Below are positions 1 to 11,982 of a stretch of DNA of 64,000 nt, one piece after another (positions within the stretch are counted from its first letter, which is position 1; each line of letters opens with the position of its first letter). The position numbers and the translations under genes are program-made. This DNA comes from Ephydatia muelleri (taxonomy: Eukaryota > Porifera > Demospongiae > Spongillida > Spongillidae). The stretch covers positions 7,057,926-7,121,925 of the forward strand of contig JABACO010000017.1 in assembly GCA_013339895.1 (NCBI GenBank), in the 5' to 3' direction. Below the pieces are notes generated by a model. The model was not told where the DNA came from, ran no database searches, and saw only the letters and a program-made list of their open reading frames with translations.

Positions 1-972
1 TTTACACTTTGTGGAGTAATAACTCCATTTTCCAAACATTTATGTAGGCATTGCTTTGTAATCATACCAACTGATACATCATCCTTGTGTAGATGGTTGT
101 TTGGATTCATAAAAGCAACGTTTTCTACATTATCTGACGAAAGAATAGATTCAATAGTTAAAAATCTTCCTAGCAATGACTTCAAAAAGCTTTGTATTCC
201 ATCTGCAACAAGAAATATTGAAGGTTCTTCACGCTGTAAAAAGAGATTAAACCTATTGAAGGTTGGCAGAACAGATTGAAAAAAAAGTAGATAGATTTCG
301 GTCATCGGATTTCCAAATGCCTTAGCTAATCTTTTAAATCGTCTTGTGACTCTGATTCAGACAAAAAATAACTTCTTAAAGATGGATACACTAAAAGAAT
401 TCTATTTATTGCTGCATCAAGGCTAAGCCACCTAACACTAACAAATCTCACTATCTCACTATACTCCATATCACAGAATGTGCAGAATTCCTGTAGCACT
501 CCTTTACGCTTCGTACTTTTATCGAACCAATAAAAGGCATCAACACATAAATCTTCTACATCAAAACCTGATATCTTTGTAAAAGTTTTTGAACCCTTGC
601 TAGCTATGTTATGTACAATATGGCAAGGGCATCCCATAAAATAACAGGAGTCATTTTTGGCTTTCACATGTGTCATTATTGACTTATGTACTCCTAAATT
701 AACAGATGTATTGTCCACACTAAATCCTATGCAATGTCCCCATGGAATATCATATTGATCCATGACTGAGTTAATCTTTTGGAAAATAACATCAGCAGTA
801 CCACAATCTCGTCCACTTGTTGTGCACATATCTAAAAGCAAGGTTATGACTTGCCTTTCATTATCATCGTATTTTCGAACAGTGAGAGGATTAAGTTTTT
901 CAATTCCAGTATCATTGGAACCATTGATCATCAAACTGAAAGGTTTCCCTTTCATTTCTTCCACAAGTAAAG
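1..972 (-). pseudogene. hAT transposase exon 4, catalytic core with a one-base frameshift
   Basis: The first frame (972 to 326) encodes a DUF4371-like core of about 215 residues with CPCHIVHNIA and VRWLSLDAAINR. It stops at 326. Shifting by one base at the adjacent AAAA run restores a continuous reading (RLAKAFGNPMTEIYLLFFQ onward) through to the window edge. A single-base deletion in a homopolymer therefore explains the break; sequencing error is an alternative. The C-terminal dimerisation region is beyond the window. Confidence 0.7.
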
Positions 973-1031
973 CTAAAACAGTATAAAATTTAAACCATAG
1001 CCATGCAAGAACTACATGACAGAACGCATAC

Positions 1032-1129
1032 CTGTCAAATGTGGAGCAATTGCATTGTTAAGCATGCATGTTGTCTTCGTCCTGCCACTGCCATATGATT
1101 TGGCTATTAGACTGTCCGGAAAAATACTT
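1032..1129 (-). CDS. hAT transposase exon 3
   Basis: This 98-bp exon reads SIFPDSLIAKSYGSGRTKTT, the motif that links the N-terminal region to the catalytic core in this hAT group. It lies between a GTGTTAG acceptor and a CAG|GTATGC donor. The 59-bp intron after it ends at TTTTAG (973), and the core then resumes with LLVEEMKGKPFSL. Confidence 0.65.
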
Positions 1130-1399
1130 CTAACACAGCAATTCAGGGCTTTGATTCCGGGCCCGTGACAGCACGCAATATCACCCGGAAGAGCGTGCTT
1201 CCGAATTTTGCGCGCCATGTGCTCTCGAAATCGTGAGTGGACCGATTTCATACGAATGATTTCTCGGTCCCGGAGGATTATTTGTATGCGCACGGGGTAA
1301 TTCGAGAGCAACGTCGCGCGCGAACGTGCAATTTTGTACGTGACCGAGGAACCTACCGTGTACGCTCAATATAGAACTATCGTATGACGTAAGGAAAGT

Positions 1400-3520
1400 T
1401 AAATATACTAGTTAATACTATCATTATTTCTCAGGTTATTGATCACATAGTCAAAAAATTTAATGTTTCAAGTTTACAAATATGAAACATAGAAAGTTGA
1501 TAAGAGAACAAACCTGTTCGTAGAAAAGAAAGCATAACTGAAACAACACTTTTACCAAAAAAATGGCCTTACCTCCCAGCAGTTGATGGTGACGTTGTAA
1601 CATCTGACTTCTACAACACAGGTCTTTCTTTAGAATAGTTCACTGCTGTCAACCCGTAGAATACACCGCCATTTGAGCGAAAGGAAAAGGGTAACAATAA
1701 CGAGGTGCTGTTACATCACGTACGTACGTGTTTTAGCGCTCTTGTTCAGCCAGGATGTTTCAGGTAGATCGAGGAATCCAACATTTCTCATATCCAGAAA
1801 TGGCCCATACATACGCGGTCATCCTGTTGTTTTTTTCCACATTGAATTTCAAACATGCTTAATATACTCTAAAAATCGATTTGATTATAATATGCATTTT
1901 TCATGGAAAAAAGATTAAGCACCCTTTTACTAAAATCAAGACATTTAAATTAATTTCAACCGCGTATAATTAGTAAAATTTATTCATAAATGTATTTAAC
2001 AGATGACGCAAGATATTTAAATATCATGTTAATACTGTTAATAATTCATGACGTCTACGACGAAACTTTGGTTCACGTGCACATGTAACATTGATTTAAA
2101 TCTGGTATAATTAAATAGTAAAATAACGAAAGTCTATAATACAGAGTGCCAAAGCTTCTGCGAGGGTGTGGCGACTGCGGTACGCCCACGCATATGTGAA
2201 AAGTCAGTTGGTAAATAAATCATGCAACGCATGCCGATTCAGAAATCATGTGTGCACACACTCATGGCAGTGTGCAATGTGATCTGTTCTTTTAATTTAT
2301 CATTGTCTACTTGAACCAGCTAGTAGCTCTAACCAAGGATTACAATCCTTGCTCGAACCCAGTGGGATATGCCTCATGTCATTCTCTTTGTCAGTAGCAC
2401 TCGCGGCATTACTTTCAAAGTGGTTGTATGTTTCAACGCTTATACGTAAGTTCTATCAGTATACATGAAAAAGCTCGGTGATTTTTATGTAGACTCTATT
2501 GCCTGGTAACCTCGGACAACGCTCAGTTACAATTTCCACGCTTTTCATGTTCATTTCACTAGTTACGAGCATTATACGTGCATGCATGCATTGCGATACA
2601 TGCGGTTGATGGTGCATGATCCAATTATGCATAGTCTGCGATTAATTAGGTTAAGTGAATTGTGCATTATGCAAGACAATACGGTGCAAGGTAACATGAC
2701 TGCACCGCTGCGGTAATGAATGCTTTGAAGTGCAGTTTACCCATACACATGCATAGCTCTCAATTGATGGTAAATGCATGATGAAGAGATTAGAACTAAC
2801 TTGCTGCCCATGCAGGAGGCCTGCATACTTTTACTATCTGTGCGTGTGCACCTAAATTGGTGCACGCGTTCAATATATGCATGATGCAAATGGTTGCGTG
2901 CATATGGTATATGGTTAGAGTGCAGCAGATAGTATGCAGGCATTGTTTCCTTGCAACTACTGGTTATGACAATAACAAGGTCAGGTATTGGCATCTGTTT
3001 TCTATACCACTATAATCTTTCGTGCATGCAGCTAGTATAGTCCTTCACAATTCACTGGGATAAATGTTCAGTTGATTTTTGAGCATGGTTGAATGGATTG
3101 ATGACTCCAGTTAAAAGTGACACTGTCAATAAACCTAATGTTCGTGCAAAGGTGATCTGCGAGTATGTATTGCATGCAGAGCGATCACGCAAGGTAATAC
3201 GTTATTACTAATAGGACATTAACTAATAATCGAATCGGATCAGCTTCAAAACGTTCTATAGATCTTGCAAATAAAAAAGCGAGGGAAATTAAAGGATGCA
3301 ACACCGAACTGACTGATCCGCCGCCATATAAACCTAGTCCCTCGTATATATGCTCTGAACAGACAATTTGCAAGTCTGCGACATGAATTAATTAATCATG
3401 CAACGATGACCTTACTATATTATCTCCCACCTTACACGCCAGCTGGCGTGGTCACAAATTTCAGATAGAAAGCCGTTTATAATTAGCTGTTCTCAAATGC
3501 GCATAAGTGACATGTTACCT
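1400..3520. other. Non-coding stretch in the hAT intron, rich in ATGCAT words
   Basis: No coding signal was recognised. Between about 2210 and 3040 the words GCATGC, ATGCAT and TGCAC recur far more often than elsewhere, giving many small palindromes but no clear period. The rest is AT-rich unique-looking sequence. Confidence 0.4.
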
Positions 3521-3526
3521 AAGTTG

Positions 3527-3629
3527 CTGTAGCGGATCCGTAGGGTTGGACAAATTTGAACGGTTATGAAGCATGAAATTAGAATCGGAGCGCCACTTCG
3601 GCGAATCGCGTCTCAGTTCTTGTATTTCG

Positions 3630-3666
<37 letters not shown>

Positions 3667-3734
3667 TTTTCGTACTCAACCAGGGCTCCGCGAAACCCGC
3701 CCCATTACCAAAATACTGCATGGATCCGCCCCTG
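3527..3734. mobile_element. Possible small TIR element with a 35-bp C tract
   Basis: A short unit is bounded by CTGTAGCGGATCC at the left and the reverse complement of CAGGGGCGGATCC at the right, resembling the GCGGATCC-type terminal repeats of the element at 11983-12339. It contains a run of about 35 C residues (3631-3665). No target-site duplication was found and the ends differ at three positions, so it could be a decayed element or a chance match. Confidence 0.3.
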
Positions 3735-3739
3735 CCAAG

Positions 3740-5518
3740 CGGGGATGTGGCCACTAATAGTTTGGGAACATTTTGTGAGTTAATAAACCTAACTATAATT
3801 ATTTAGTTTAAAGTTTCATACATACATGAAGCCGGCCGTGTTTCTGTTATGACGACCATTTATTCCATAATGGTCAAGATGGCGGCGCCAGTAACCGAAC
3901 ATTGTTCAAAGGCTCCCCGAACTAGAAAAATCTATGTAATGGAAAAAACAAATGGCATGAAAACATGTACCAATGTGCTGCAAATCATAATAAACGGTGG
4001 CAACTCAATTTTTCGTTAAGATTGAATTAAACAAAACAGTGGAATACAGTAATTAGGTCAGAAAACATTGATTTTGTGTCATGTTAATGGAAGCTATGTT
4101 TTGCTTTCCCGAACTGAAATCTTCAATGTAATAGTATATATATTTTTGCACAGTTTGCACCTTACAACCTTTCTACACGTAAAAATGAGGTGGCAAATGT
4201 TTTATAACTTGCGGTTAGTTAATTAAATTCAAGAGTAACCATTTTTCATACATTTAAATAGGTGTAAGTCTAACTTTGTTTTGAATACATCCGAACCATT
4301 AGTACTTATAAATTCAACACAAATTCAAACCACACTACCCCTACGTACTAGCAATGGAACACATGCTATAGGATGTCTTTTTGAACACCATCACTTTCCT
4401 GGTGACCGCTGATTTCTGCATATGTGCCATAATGCAGTAGAGAACACCATTATTCTGTTCCCGACGTTACGCCTTGGAAGCAAACAAAGTGCCACACAAA
4501 AACACGTAATTGACAGCTTACCTCGCTGTGTAGCGTAGCCGGCCGTTCTTTCTAACCAACAACCTGCCTGAATTGCTTCGTAGAACGTTATCCCAATACA
4601 CAATTTCCTGACAAGCAAAGCTTTCAATTCAAAACGAGCGTAGGCTAAAGGTAACTCACCTGGCTTTCGTTTGACGATTTTGGAATAAAATGGCACCTCT
4701 CTGACTTACAGTGGAAGATGTAGTGTTCCACAGCGGTCATACATCCTATCAAAAAAAACATTCTGTGGAGCCATACTTACCGACGCGAGAAGAAAATAAT
4801 CATCACGTGATTCACGTGGCTGCTATAAAATGCATACCGCATGCGTCGTCATGATGTTTTACTAATGACATGGCGATTGCAGACCTCGCCTGCTGAGAGC
4901 GTGAGGCATTCTGAAAGACATTTCCATAATGGGAGGTTGGAGTTGGAATCCTGAGCCTTTGTATAAATGATATGATAAGCGGCCGTTCATAAATTACGTC
5001 ACCTATATGGACCCCTCTTATACTGATGTATGCTTCATGTATACATCGTTACACTGGCTGCTACCACCCTGCATGCTGGGGACCCTTCGAAGTGACGTAA
5101 TTTATGGATGGCACCAAAGAAGACACCGAGAGAACGAGGTACATTCTAGCGATAGATTGTTTGCGTGCCCCGCCTCTTTATACGATGCATATAATAAGTA
5201 ATATCACGCAGCAGAACATATAATATAGTCTTCAGGGCAAGCTGAAGCATAAACCATCGTCCAAGAAATATATAAAAATGCATTTCATAACCAAGGCATT
5301 GACTGACCGCTTTGGTCGCCTCAGCTAATGCTCGTACCATTCTGAGTCGTTCTTACACCTTGTGCAGCAGGTGGATGAACTTTGTGTGTAATTGTGTGTG
5401 GTTATATACTTGTGTAGCACTGTACTCAGAACCAAGTCAACAATATGAAAAACTATTCATTAACATGACTCTGATAGGTGAAAAGATTCTTGATGCATTT
5501 CCAGTGAGTGCTGCATAG
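3740..5518. other. No gene recognised
   Basis: The stretch is AT-rich intronic or intergenic sequence. Short open frames exist, but none shows recognisable domains or splice-bounded coding character. Confidence 0.4.
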
Positions 5519-6715
5519 GTCATTAGAAGACCAGTGGGGTGATGTCTCATACCAATGTGAAGCTTACTGGACAAACCTTGCGTCACATACAATGAAATGT
5601 AGTGATACTCACGTCAGTATGTATATCATTATTAGTGACAAACGACTCACCTGATAGCCACACCCTTCAGAATCACGTGACCCTCAGAAGACCATTGGGG
5701 CGATGTCTCATACCAATGTGAAGCTTACTGGACAAACCTTGTGTCACATACAATGAAATGTAGTGATACTCACGTCAGTATGTATACTTTTATTAGTAAC
5801 AAACGACTCACCTGATAGCCACACCCTTCAGAATCACGTGACCCTCAGAAGACCATTGGGGTGATGTCTCATACCAATGTGAAGCTTACTGGACAAACCT
5901 TGTGTCACATACAATGAAATGTAGTGATACTCACGTCAGTATTATTAGTAACAAACGACCTACCTGATAGCCACACCCTTCAGAATCACGTGACCCTCAG
6001 AAGACCATTGGGGTGATGTCTCATACCAATGTGAAGCTTACTAGACAAACCTTGTGTCACATACAATGAAATGTAGTGATACTCACGTCAGTATGTATAC
6101 TATTATTAGTAACAAACAACTCACCTGATAGCCACACCCTTCAGAATCACGTGACCCTCAGAAGACCATTGGGGTGATGTCTCATACCAATGTGAAGCTT
6201 ACTGGACAAACCTTGTGTCACATACAATGAAATGTAGTGATACTCACGTCAGTATGTATACTATTATTAGTAACAAACGACTCACCTGACAGCCACACCC
6301 TTCAGAATCACGTGACCCTCAGAAGACCATTGGGGCGATGTCTCATACCAATGTGAAGCTTACTGGACAAACCTTGCGTCACATACAATGAAATGTAGTG
6401 ATACTCACGTCAGTATGTATACTATTATTAGTAACAAACGACTCACCTGATAGCCACACCCTTCAGAATCACGTGACCCTCAGAAGACCATTGGGGTGAT
6501 GTCTCATACCAATGTGAAGCTTACTGGACAAACCTTGCGTCACATACAATGAAATGTACCATAGATTATTTAGACATCTATGAATGTGCTGAGTGATACA
6601 CATTTCCGTGTGTATACCATTATTAGATCTAGAGACAAATTACTCACCGAAGATAGCCACACCCTTCCGAATCACATCACCCTAGGAAGACCACTGTGGT
6701 GAGGCCTCAGACCAA
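5519..6715. repeat. 161-bp tandem satellite, about seven copies plus a diverged edge
   Basis: The landmark AGAAGACCA occurs at 5525, 5686, 5847, 5999, 6160, 6321 and 6482. Spacings are 161, 161, 152, 161, 161 and 161 bp, the short one reflecting a deletion. Units are nearly identical, carry TCACGTCAGTATGTATAC and GAATCACGTGACCCT, and differ by a few substitutions. From about 6560 to 6715 a clearly older copy is mutated throughout. The array lies in the large intron of the hAT transposase gene. No open frame spans the units. Confidence 0.93.
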
Positions 6716-7089
6716 TGTGAGTACATACAACTAGCTATAGCCTTGTTCTGACCCCTGAGCGACAACGAGTGCACATTGTTTTCGGTTTCAGGCATTAGAA
6801 AACTTGCTTTTTTTGACGTCACATACCTTAATTAAAAATTCGTGAGACCTGTCCTCTACTGCAGCTGTAGCCTCGGCGTATTGTAAACTTAAAAGAGGTT
6901 TTCGAATTCAAATTCAATCATACGTGAGGAGAGGGTTAAATGGCCGTTTAATGATATTCCCGTACAGGATTGGGCGGTGAAGTTTTAAAAATAATGGGAC
7001 TACGTTAATCGTGAGTGCACGCTTTGTGATATGCACGGATGCATGACTGAATACGTAGTTTGTAATCACCCGCGTGCGGACGGCCGAAT

Positions 7090-7184
7090 TGCTGTGTAAA
7101 TATTGCTTTTAGATCATCTGCAACTGCTAATGGGATATTGTGCTGCACCAAAAAATTAGCCATTTTTACTTCAGCGCGAGTAAC
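7090..7184 (-). CDS. hAT transposase exon 2
   Basis: After the CCTAAG acceptor at 7185 the minus strand reads VTRAEVKMANFLVQHNIPLA, the segment that follows the finger in this transposase group. The exon is short and its 3' end near 7090 is uncertain, because no clean donor in the right phase was found before the 6-kb intron. The next matching coding block is at 1129. Confidence 0.55.
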
Positions 7185-7253
7185 CTTAGGATAAAGATAT
7201 TAGCAATAACTACACGTACACCACTTTTTTGAATCTTAGTATCTTACTCTTAC

Positions 7254-7604
7254 CTTCTGTAACAGCGGATCCACTGAAGAGAAAGAAAGCTTTGGCTGAG
7301 AAAGAGCTTCTTTAGCTAACGTTTGATGCATTTGCGAAATTATGTGGTCTTTTACATCATGCACACCTTGGTGTTTGCATGATAGTCTCTTCGAACATAC
7401 TGTGCACAGAAAGGAGTGTTTATCGTCAGGCTGCGCGACGATAAAAGGCCACGTCTTTGTCCACTGTAAAGAATATTTACACTTGTACATTGTTTTACGC
7501 TTTTTTGCGCTCTGAGTCCTCGTAGACGGGCCAGCTGTCTGTTCACTCGATGACGATAGCTCGCTCTCGGAATCAGTCAACACGCGTTTTTCCGCCATTC
7601 TCAA
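7254..7604 (-). CDS. hAT transposase exon 1, N-terminal zinc-binding region
   Basis: The exon starts with MRMAEKR, where a second Met two codons later is equally possible. It has a Ser/Glu-rich head, a short basic stretch (AKKRK), then a C..C...H...H-type pattern around FLCTVCSKRLSCKHQG and DHIISQMHQ. That arrangement matches the DNA-binding N-terminus of hAT transposases with a BED- or TTF-like finger. It ends in frame at LLQK, followed by a GTAAG donor. A 69-bp intron separates it from the next exon, whose first codons (VTRAEV) continue the family's conserved order. Confidence 0.7.
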
Positions 7605-8296
7605 CCAAATATCAAAACCTGTAACGGAATGTATTTCCCAACGGGCCTGTATCGAATCGTATTCTTTTGTTGTACAATCCGTTACAGACCCGGTACGGTA
7701 CCGGTACCGACTGGCCTAGCGAGTTAAATCGAGAGGTAATATTTTAAAATGAACATTTATAATTGTATCATAATCTTAAAATTAGTGATGGCGGCCTTGA
7801 GAATCGGACCCCTTTCCTTGAATCCTTGAAATATAATTGAAATCCTTGAGACTCAAGGATTTTCCGTGAGGGTTGGCAGCCCTGATGAAACTCACCGACG
7901 TATCAGAAATCAGTATTGTTTGACACCATCCCATTGCCTTATCAATGCGCTGGATGCCTCCAGTGAGGATCCGCCGGTAGAGTTTCAAGTACCGGTAGCA
8001 AACAAGATTGCTATGATGACCACGGTCTGCAGCTTAGTAGACGTCTCGTGAGCAAATGATCGTTAATATTCCTCTTTTAATAAAATTATTCTTTTATAAA
8101 ATTTAATGCGATTTTATTAACATACTCGTACAGAACTATATCATTATTCATACTCAAAGTAGACAGGTACGCGATTTTAATAATAATAATATATTTATAC
8201 ACATAATTATACATACATACATACATACCCTGACACACTGAGACACACTAGCTATGAAAGTTACGATGATGAAATATCCCCCTCCTGAAGGGAACA

Positions 8297-8745
8297 TCAA
8301 CATCGTAAGAGGAGGGCTCGGGCATTGGCTCGCACAAGAGTCAAATTAAGGCGGCCGTACAGGCTGCAGACAACCTTGGACTTGGGGGAGTTGGTCCTTG
8401 TGGCAAGGTATGATGCGAGCCGTGAAAAAGCTTGCACCGCTTCGCTGCCCCAAGCTCCATATGACTCGGCCACAAGGGGAATACACGTCCACCCCAACTC
8501 GGAACACTTGGCATCATTGGCAGAGTGCTTCCTTAGCTCAGCGGCAACCGCTGCTGACCCTGCTGTGCGACCCGCTTCAGAGATAAAGGTAGGGTTAAGC
8601 GGAGACACCACAGTAAGGTCAAAGGCAGCAGGCTTGCCACAGAGCCAATTGGAAGCTAGGATGTCAGCAGGGCGTGTGTTCCGAAGCTCATGTCCTAGTC
8701 CACTACCAGCCTCCGCCTTGGCGCTTATGCAGGCACGATGGCAGG
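8297..8745 (-). pseudogene. Non-LTR retroelement polyprotein, C-terminal fragment
   Basis: Read on the minus strand, one open frame runs from about 8745 to a stop at 8297. It contains GHELRNTRPADILASNW, then KPAAFDLTVVSPLNP, NDAKCSELGWTCIPLVAESYG and LNLTLVRANARALL. This series is familiar from the C-terminal end of reverse-transcriptase proteins of aquatic invertebrates, downstream of the RT domain. No RT motif precedes it here, so it is a 5'-truncated copy. A second, more decayed copy lies at 26740-27400. The AT-rich stretch with ATAATA and TACA repeats downstream (8180-8230) fits a retroelement tail. The overlapping plus-strand frame is a shadow. Confidence 0.6.
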
Positions 8746-8759
8746 TCTATGAATAAATT

Positions 8760-9560
8760 ATTGAGCGGTAGAAATTAATTTTTGTCTTGATTTTAGTTTC
8801 ACGATGCGTTACGTAAACTGAATGAAACATGCATATAATACTTATAATTATTTTTAGAACACAGTAAGCTTGTGTAAAATTCGATGTGAAAAAAATTGCA
8901 AGATGTCCTCCGATGTATGGGACATTTCTGGATATGGTAGCGTTTGTATAACAAGGGTGCTAACAAGCATTTGATTCCTGGTACTTATTTAAATGATGAC
9001 CATCACTGCCACTGCCACTCATATGTAATTATAGGACACTTCATTTCCTTCTAAAATTCTTTTCTCTTGTACAAAATTGTGGAAATTGCAATAAAGTAAT
9101 CCTGTGCTTCAAATGTATCTAACTGTATTCTATCTACAGGTGTTTCCAGATACAAGACAATAAATAGTCTCTTTGAACAATTTGGTGGAAGCAAAGCACG
9201 ATAATAAAAGGAAAATGAGACACACCTGTATTTAGAACCATGTACATTTTAAGGACCTACAAATAAACTCACAACTCCTTCTTCGTGCTGTGCATTGCAC
9301 TGCCATTTTTAGCTTCACACTTTCAGGGGCAGAACAACTCCAGAGTCACAGCATCATATCTACCACTTCATACAAAATACATCAGTTAAAAAAAAAGATT
9401 GATTAGTTAACATTTTCTTACAGTTCTGTAACTGTATCCGAGTACAGCTTATAATTAGATTAATTATTCTTGCTTCATTAGCCCATCAATTGTCATAAGG
9501 AAGGAATTTTGCTGTCTCTATTCTTGAATATAAAGAATCTGGACAGTGATGATGTTGTGC
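8760..9560. other. No gene recognised
   Basis: AT-rich non-coding sequence between the retroelement fragment and the 3' side of glycosyltransferase copy 1. No terminal repeats or coding motifs were seen. Confidence 0.4.
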
Positions 9561-9561
9561 A

Positions 9562-9640
9562 CATGTGTGTATGTATGTGCATGTGTATGTACATGTGTGT
9601 GTGTGTATATATGTGCGTAGATGTGTGTATGTATGCGTTG
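9562..9640. repeat. Degenerate (TG)n microsatellite
   Basis: The stretch alternates TGTG, TATG and CATG units over about 80 bp, just downstream of the glycosyltransferase copy 1 stop codon. Confidence 0.8.
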
Positions 9641-9701
9641 TGATCCACAAGAGTTATGTATGCAGCTGGTCCATTATGAAACCATTACATGAAATCATCA
9701 T

Positions 9702-10810
9702 TCAAACAATACACATATTAACATCACTATCTCCATACAATTTGCAACAAGCAGCCAACAGACTCCCGCAGTAGTCAGGAGGTGGCTCCACACCCTCACA
9801 ATAGCTCCTCCGATACTCCCTGCAGTACTTGGGTCCAGTCTCCTTCAAACACCACACCCCCTGACCAATCATGTTTGCTACCTTGTCTGCTGTCCTGGGC
9901 ATGAAGTTGGCGTGCACAGCGAGGGCCATCATGTTGTCTGGGTGAAAGTGAAAGAACTCCTTGCCATTGGGGAAGAGCGTCTTGTCCAGGGTCTTCCACC
10001 TCAGGGAACGTGACCTGTGTCGGATGCAGATGTTGAGTCCAGCCTGGTCATTCCAATTCCAGTTTAACTGGTATGTCAGTACGGATCTGTAGAAGTTCAC
10101 CATTTCGTTGCTAGGCTTGAGGTACACAAATCCACCACATATGTAGCTGAAGATATATGTCACAAAGCTGTCCATTAGGTAGATTCCTGTGCTGTCTTCT
10201 TGGAACACAATGTCATGGTTAACAAGCTCACTGTCCAATAGGGCTATGGGGTTCTTCTTGAACACAATATCAGTATCAGAAAGCAGCACATGGCTCTTTG
10301 TACAAGGGAGCATCGATAGAATGAATCGGGTCCGTTCGATCATGAACTGCTGGTACCCAGGCTGTCCAAAGTATGTACCTTCAATTGCAGCAGTAGGGTG
10401 CTGGTAACAAGGGGTATTGGGGAAATGTTGGCACACATTTCGCTCCATGGCAACCAGGTAAAGTGCATTGGAGAGTCCAACCCGTTCAGCTGAGCATATC
10501 CAGTTTTGTGCTAAGGGGATCCACTCCTTGTTGATAAAAGTGACAATGATGGTGTTGGATGTAGGAAGGGGAGGGTCAAAGGTGTGTTGGCATTGCTGAG
10601 GTCCCTGGTTCTCGAGAAACTGTGGGGAACAAAAATGATAGCCCTTTGCTGCTGAGGGGTTAAATCGGAACTCCTTTGATGTCCCCAGACTGTATAGTAA
10701 TATGATAATTAATGCAGCAGCGATGGTAGTGATGATTAGAAGCTTTTTCCGACACCTGCGGCACCTATCATTGCCATTGAGAGCAAGAAATAAAATGCAA
10801 ACACATGTAA
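9702..10810 (-). CDS. Type II glycosyltransferase (GT77-like), copy 1, start codon not evident
   Basis: The frame is open from an upstream stop near 10811 to the stop at 9702, encoding about 365 residues, yet the first in-frame ATG is at 10448 inside the conserved domain. Upstream residues match copy 2: a short cytosolic head, a membrane segment (LLIITTIAAALIIILLYSLG), then the lumenal domain. The domain contains ERTRFILSMLPC and the LLSDTDIVF motif, whose DxD should bind a nucleotide-sugar metal. Two single-base indels relative to copy 2 (near 10633 and 10577) cancel each other and replace about 20 residues in the stem. Either a 5' exon supplies the start or this copy has lost it. Likely role: Golgi glycosyl transfer; substrate unknown. 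Confidence 0.7.
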
Positions 10811-10919
10811 TTCAATTGAGTATAAATAATATTAAATCAATTATATATAAATGTTCTATGAGATTATGGCGCTTGTGGTATTGTTGTAAAATTTTCAGAA
10901 CATACAATGGAAGTTGACC

Positions 10920-11977
10920 GTTGCCATTGAAATGTACGCCGAATGAAAAATTCAGTGCTTTATTTATTTCATGACGGATAGTCGAACTTTAAGTGCGTAA
11001 GAGCCGTTTTGTAGAGGGTTTTAGTTCCTAGTAGAAAATTAATAAATTTGAAAACTTGAAAAAAATCCACAAGGGTCATTTTCTCATGGAACGTTCCAAT
11101 TATATATTAACTGATTCTGTATGTAGTTTGAACAGTATTTTGATCCACTTTTAACACAATTTTGCTTCTCATTCCTTCTATGATGAATGTTTTAATTCTC
11201 TATTGCAAGATATGCTGCTTCCCATACACATGACCTCACTGTGTTATCAAACGATTGTAATTTAGTAGGTTTTCAGTGTGCCACGGTCTGAAATAAAAAC
11301 CCAAGTACTTCTGTGATTATTGATACTGTTCAATATGTGTTTGGATCCACTACTGTAATTCCCCAGAATATTTTAGTAAATTGTGGCAATTGTCCGAGAT
11401 ATTTAGCGCCATTTTTGACAATTATGACATGCAGCTTATCCAATGGTTAATTCATCTTTGCATTGCATCAGTGGGTGTGGCCACAAGGGACGATTTACAA
11501 TAAAAAGTATTTATTAGGTTACCAGCCATCGAAGTGAAACTGCCTCCCTCCCCCCCCCCCCCCCCCCCCCCAAATGTTGATGTCAATTATATTACTTTTA
11601 TGAGTGTTCGAGTCAACTTTACAATTGAACAATGATGTGCCAATTACACGGTTGTCCATTTTACATGCATTGGCAATCAATGCATCGAACACTAGGACAC
11701 ATTGGTTTTTGATCACAGGGAGAGATCTTCCCCATATACAGAACTAGCTAACTGTATACTAGCCACATTCGGGGTGCCATACGGGCAATGTTTGGTACAG
11801 TTGCAGATGAGGTGGGTTTGGGAGGGTGTACGTGAAGCTTTCATAATATGAGGAATTCTACATTTATATCGGTGTAATACGATTATAAAATTGCAAGTGA
11901 TAGTTGGCCATCCGAGCAGCATGTGGTCTTCTCATAAATTTTCACTTTCATGTAATTTAACTGGATACAACTGTCAA
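10920..11977. other. No gene recognised; C-rich tract at 11545-11571
   Basis: AT-rich sequence without coding motifs. A run of about 20 C residues ends near 11571. Confidence 0.4.
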
Positions 11978-11982
11978 CATAC

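Larger units (their letters stand above)
1..7604 (-). pseudogene. hAT transposase gene, spliced, frameshifted, C-terminus missing
   Basis: Coding pieces read on the minus strand are exon 1 at 7604-7254, exon 2 from 7184 to about 7090, exon 3 at 1129-1032 and exon 4 from 972 to the window edge. Junction signals are AAG|GTAAG at 7253, CCTAAG| at 7185, GTGTTAG| at 1130, CAG|GTATGC at 1031 and TTTTAG| at 973. The product joins an N-terminal zinc-binding region, a VTRAEV..LVQHNIP segment, IFPDS.IAKSYG.GRTKTT, then the catalytic core with the CPCHIVHN and VRWLSL motifs. At the A run at 333-336 the frame breaks by one base; the next frame continues as transposase to position 3. The end of exon 2 was not resolved. 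This is a recognisable but damaged transposase. Confidence 0.75.
1..7884 (-). mobile_element. hAT transposon, right end present, left end outside window
   Basis: The right terminus is seen at 7864-7884, which on the minus strand reads CAGGGCTGCCAACCCTCACG, a classic hAT-type start. Just inside it (7795-7860) the words CTTGAATCC, CCTTGAAAT and CTCAAGGATT repeat, as expected for subterminal transposase-binding repeats. Transposase exons follow on the minus strand (7604 down to 1) and run off the window. The partner terminal repeat is not visible, so target-site duplication cannot be tested; the expected 8-bp copy would be ATGAAACT (7885-7892). A 161-bp satellite occupies part of the long intron. 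Confidence 0.75.

Noticed and set aside
1181..1369. Extra coding sequence upstream of hAT exon 3
   Set aside because: The frames there do not match the transposase family and lie before a good acceptor; treated as intron.
2310..2370. tRNA-like stretch with GGTTCGAGCAA on the minus strand
   Set aside because: A matching A box, acceptor stem and cloverleaf could not be built around it; the B-box-like word alone is not enough.
3515..3806. Proline- or glycine-rich frames over the C tract
   Set aside because: They are translations of the homopolymer and have no conserved sequence.
5519..6715. Regular direct repeats that could look like a CRISPR array
   Set aside because: Whole 161-bp units repeat with no unique spacers, and the context is eukaryotic. 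It is a satellite.
8325..8756. 143-codon plus-strand frame
   Set aside because: It overlaps, in antisense, the minus-strand retroelement fragment that has recognisable motifs. It is a shadow.
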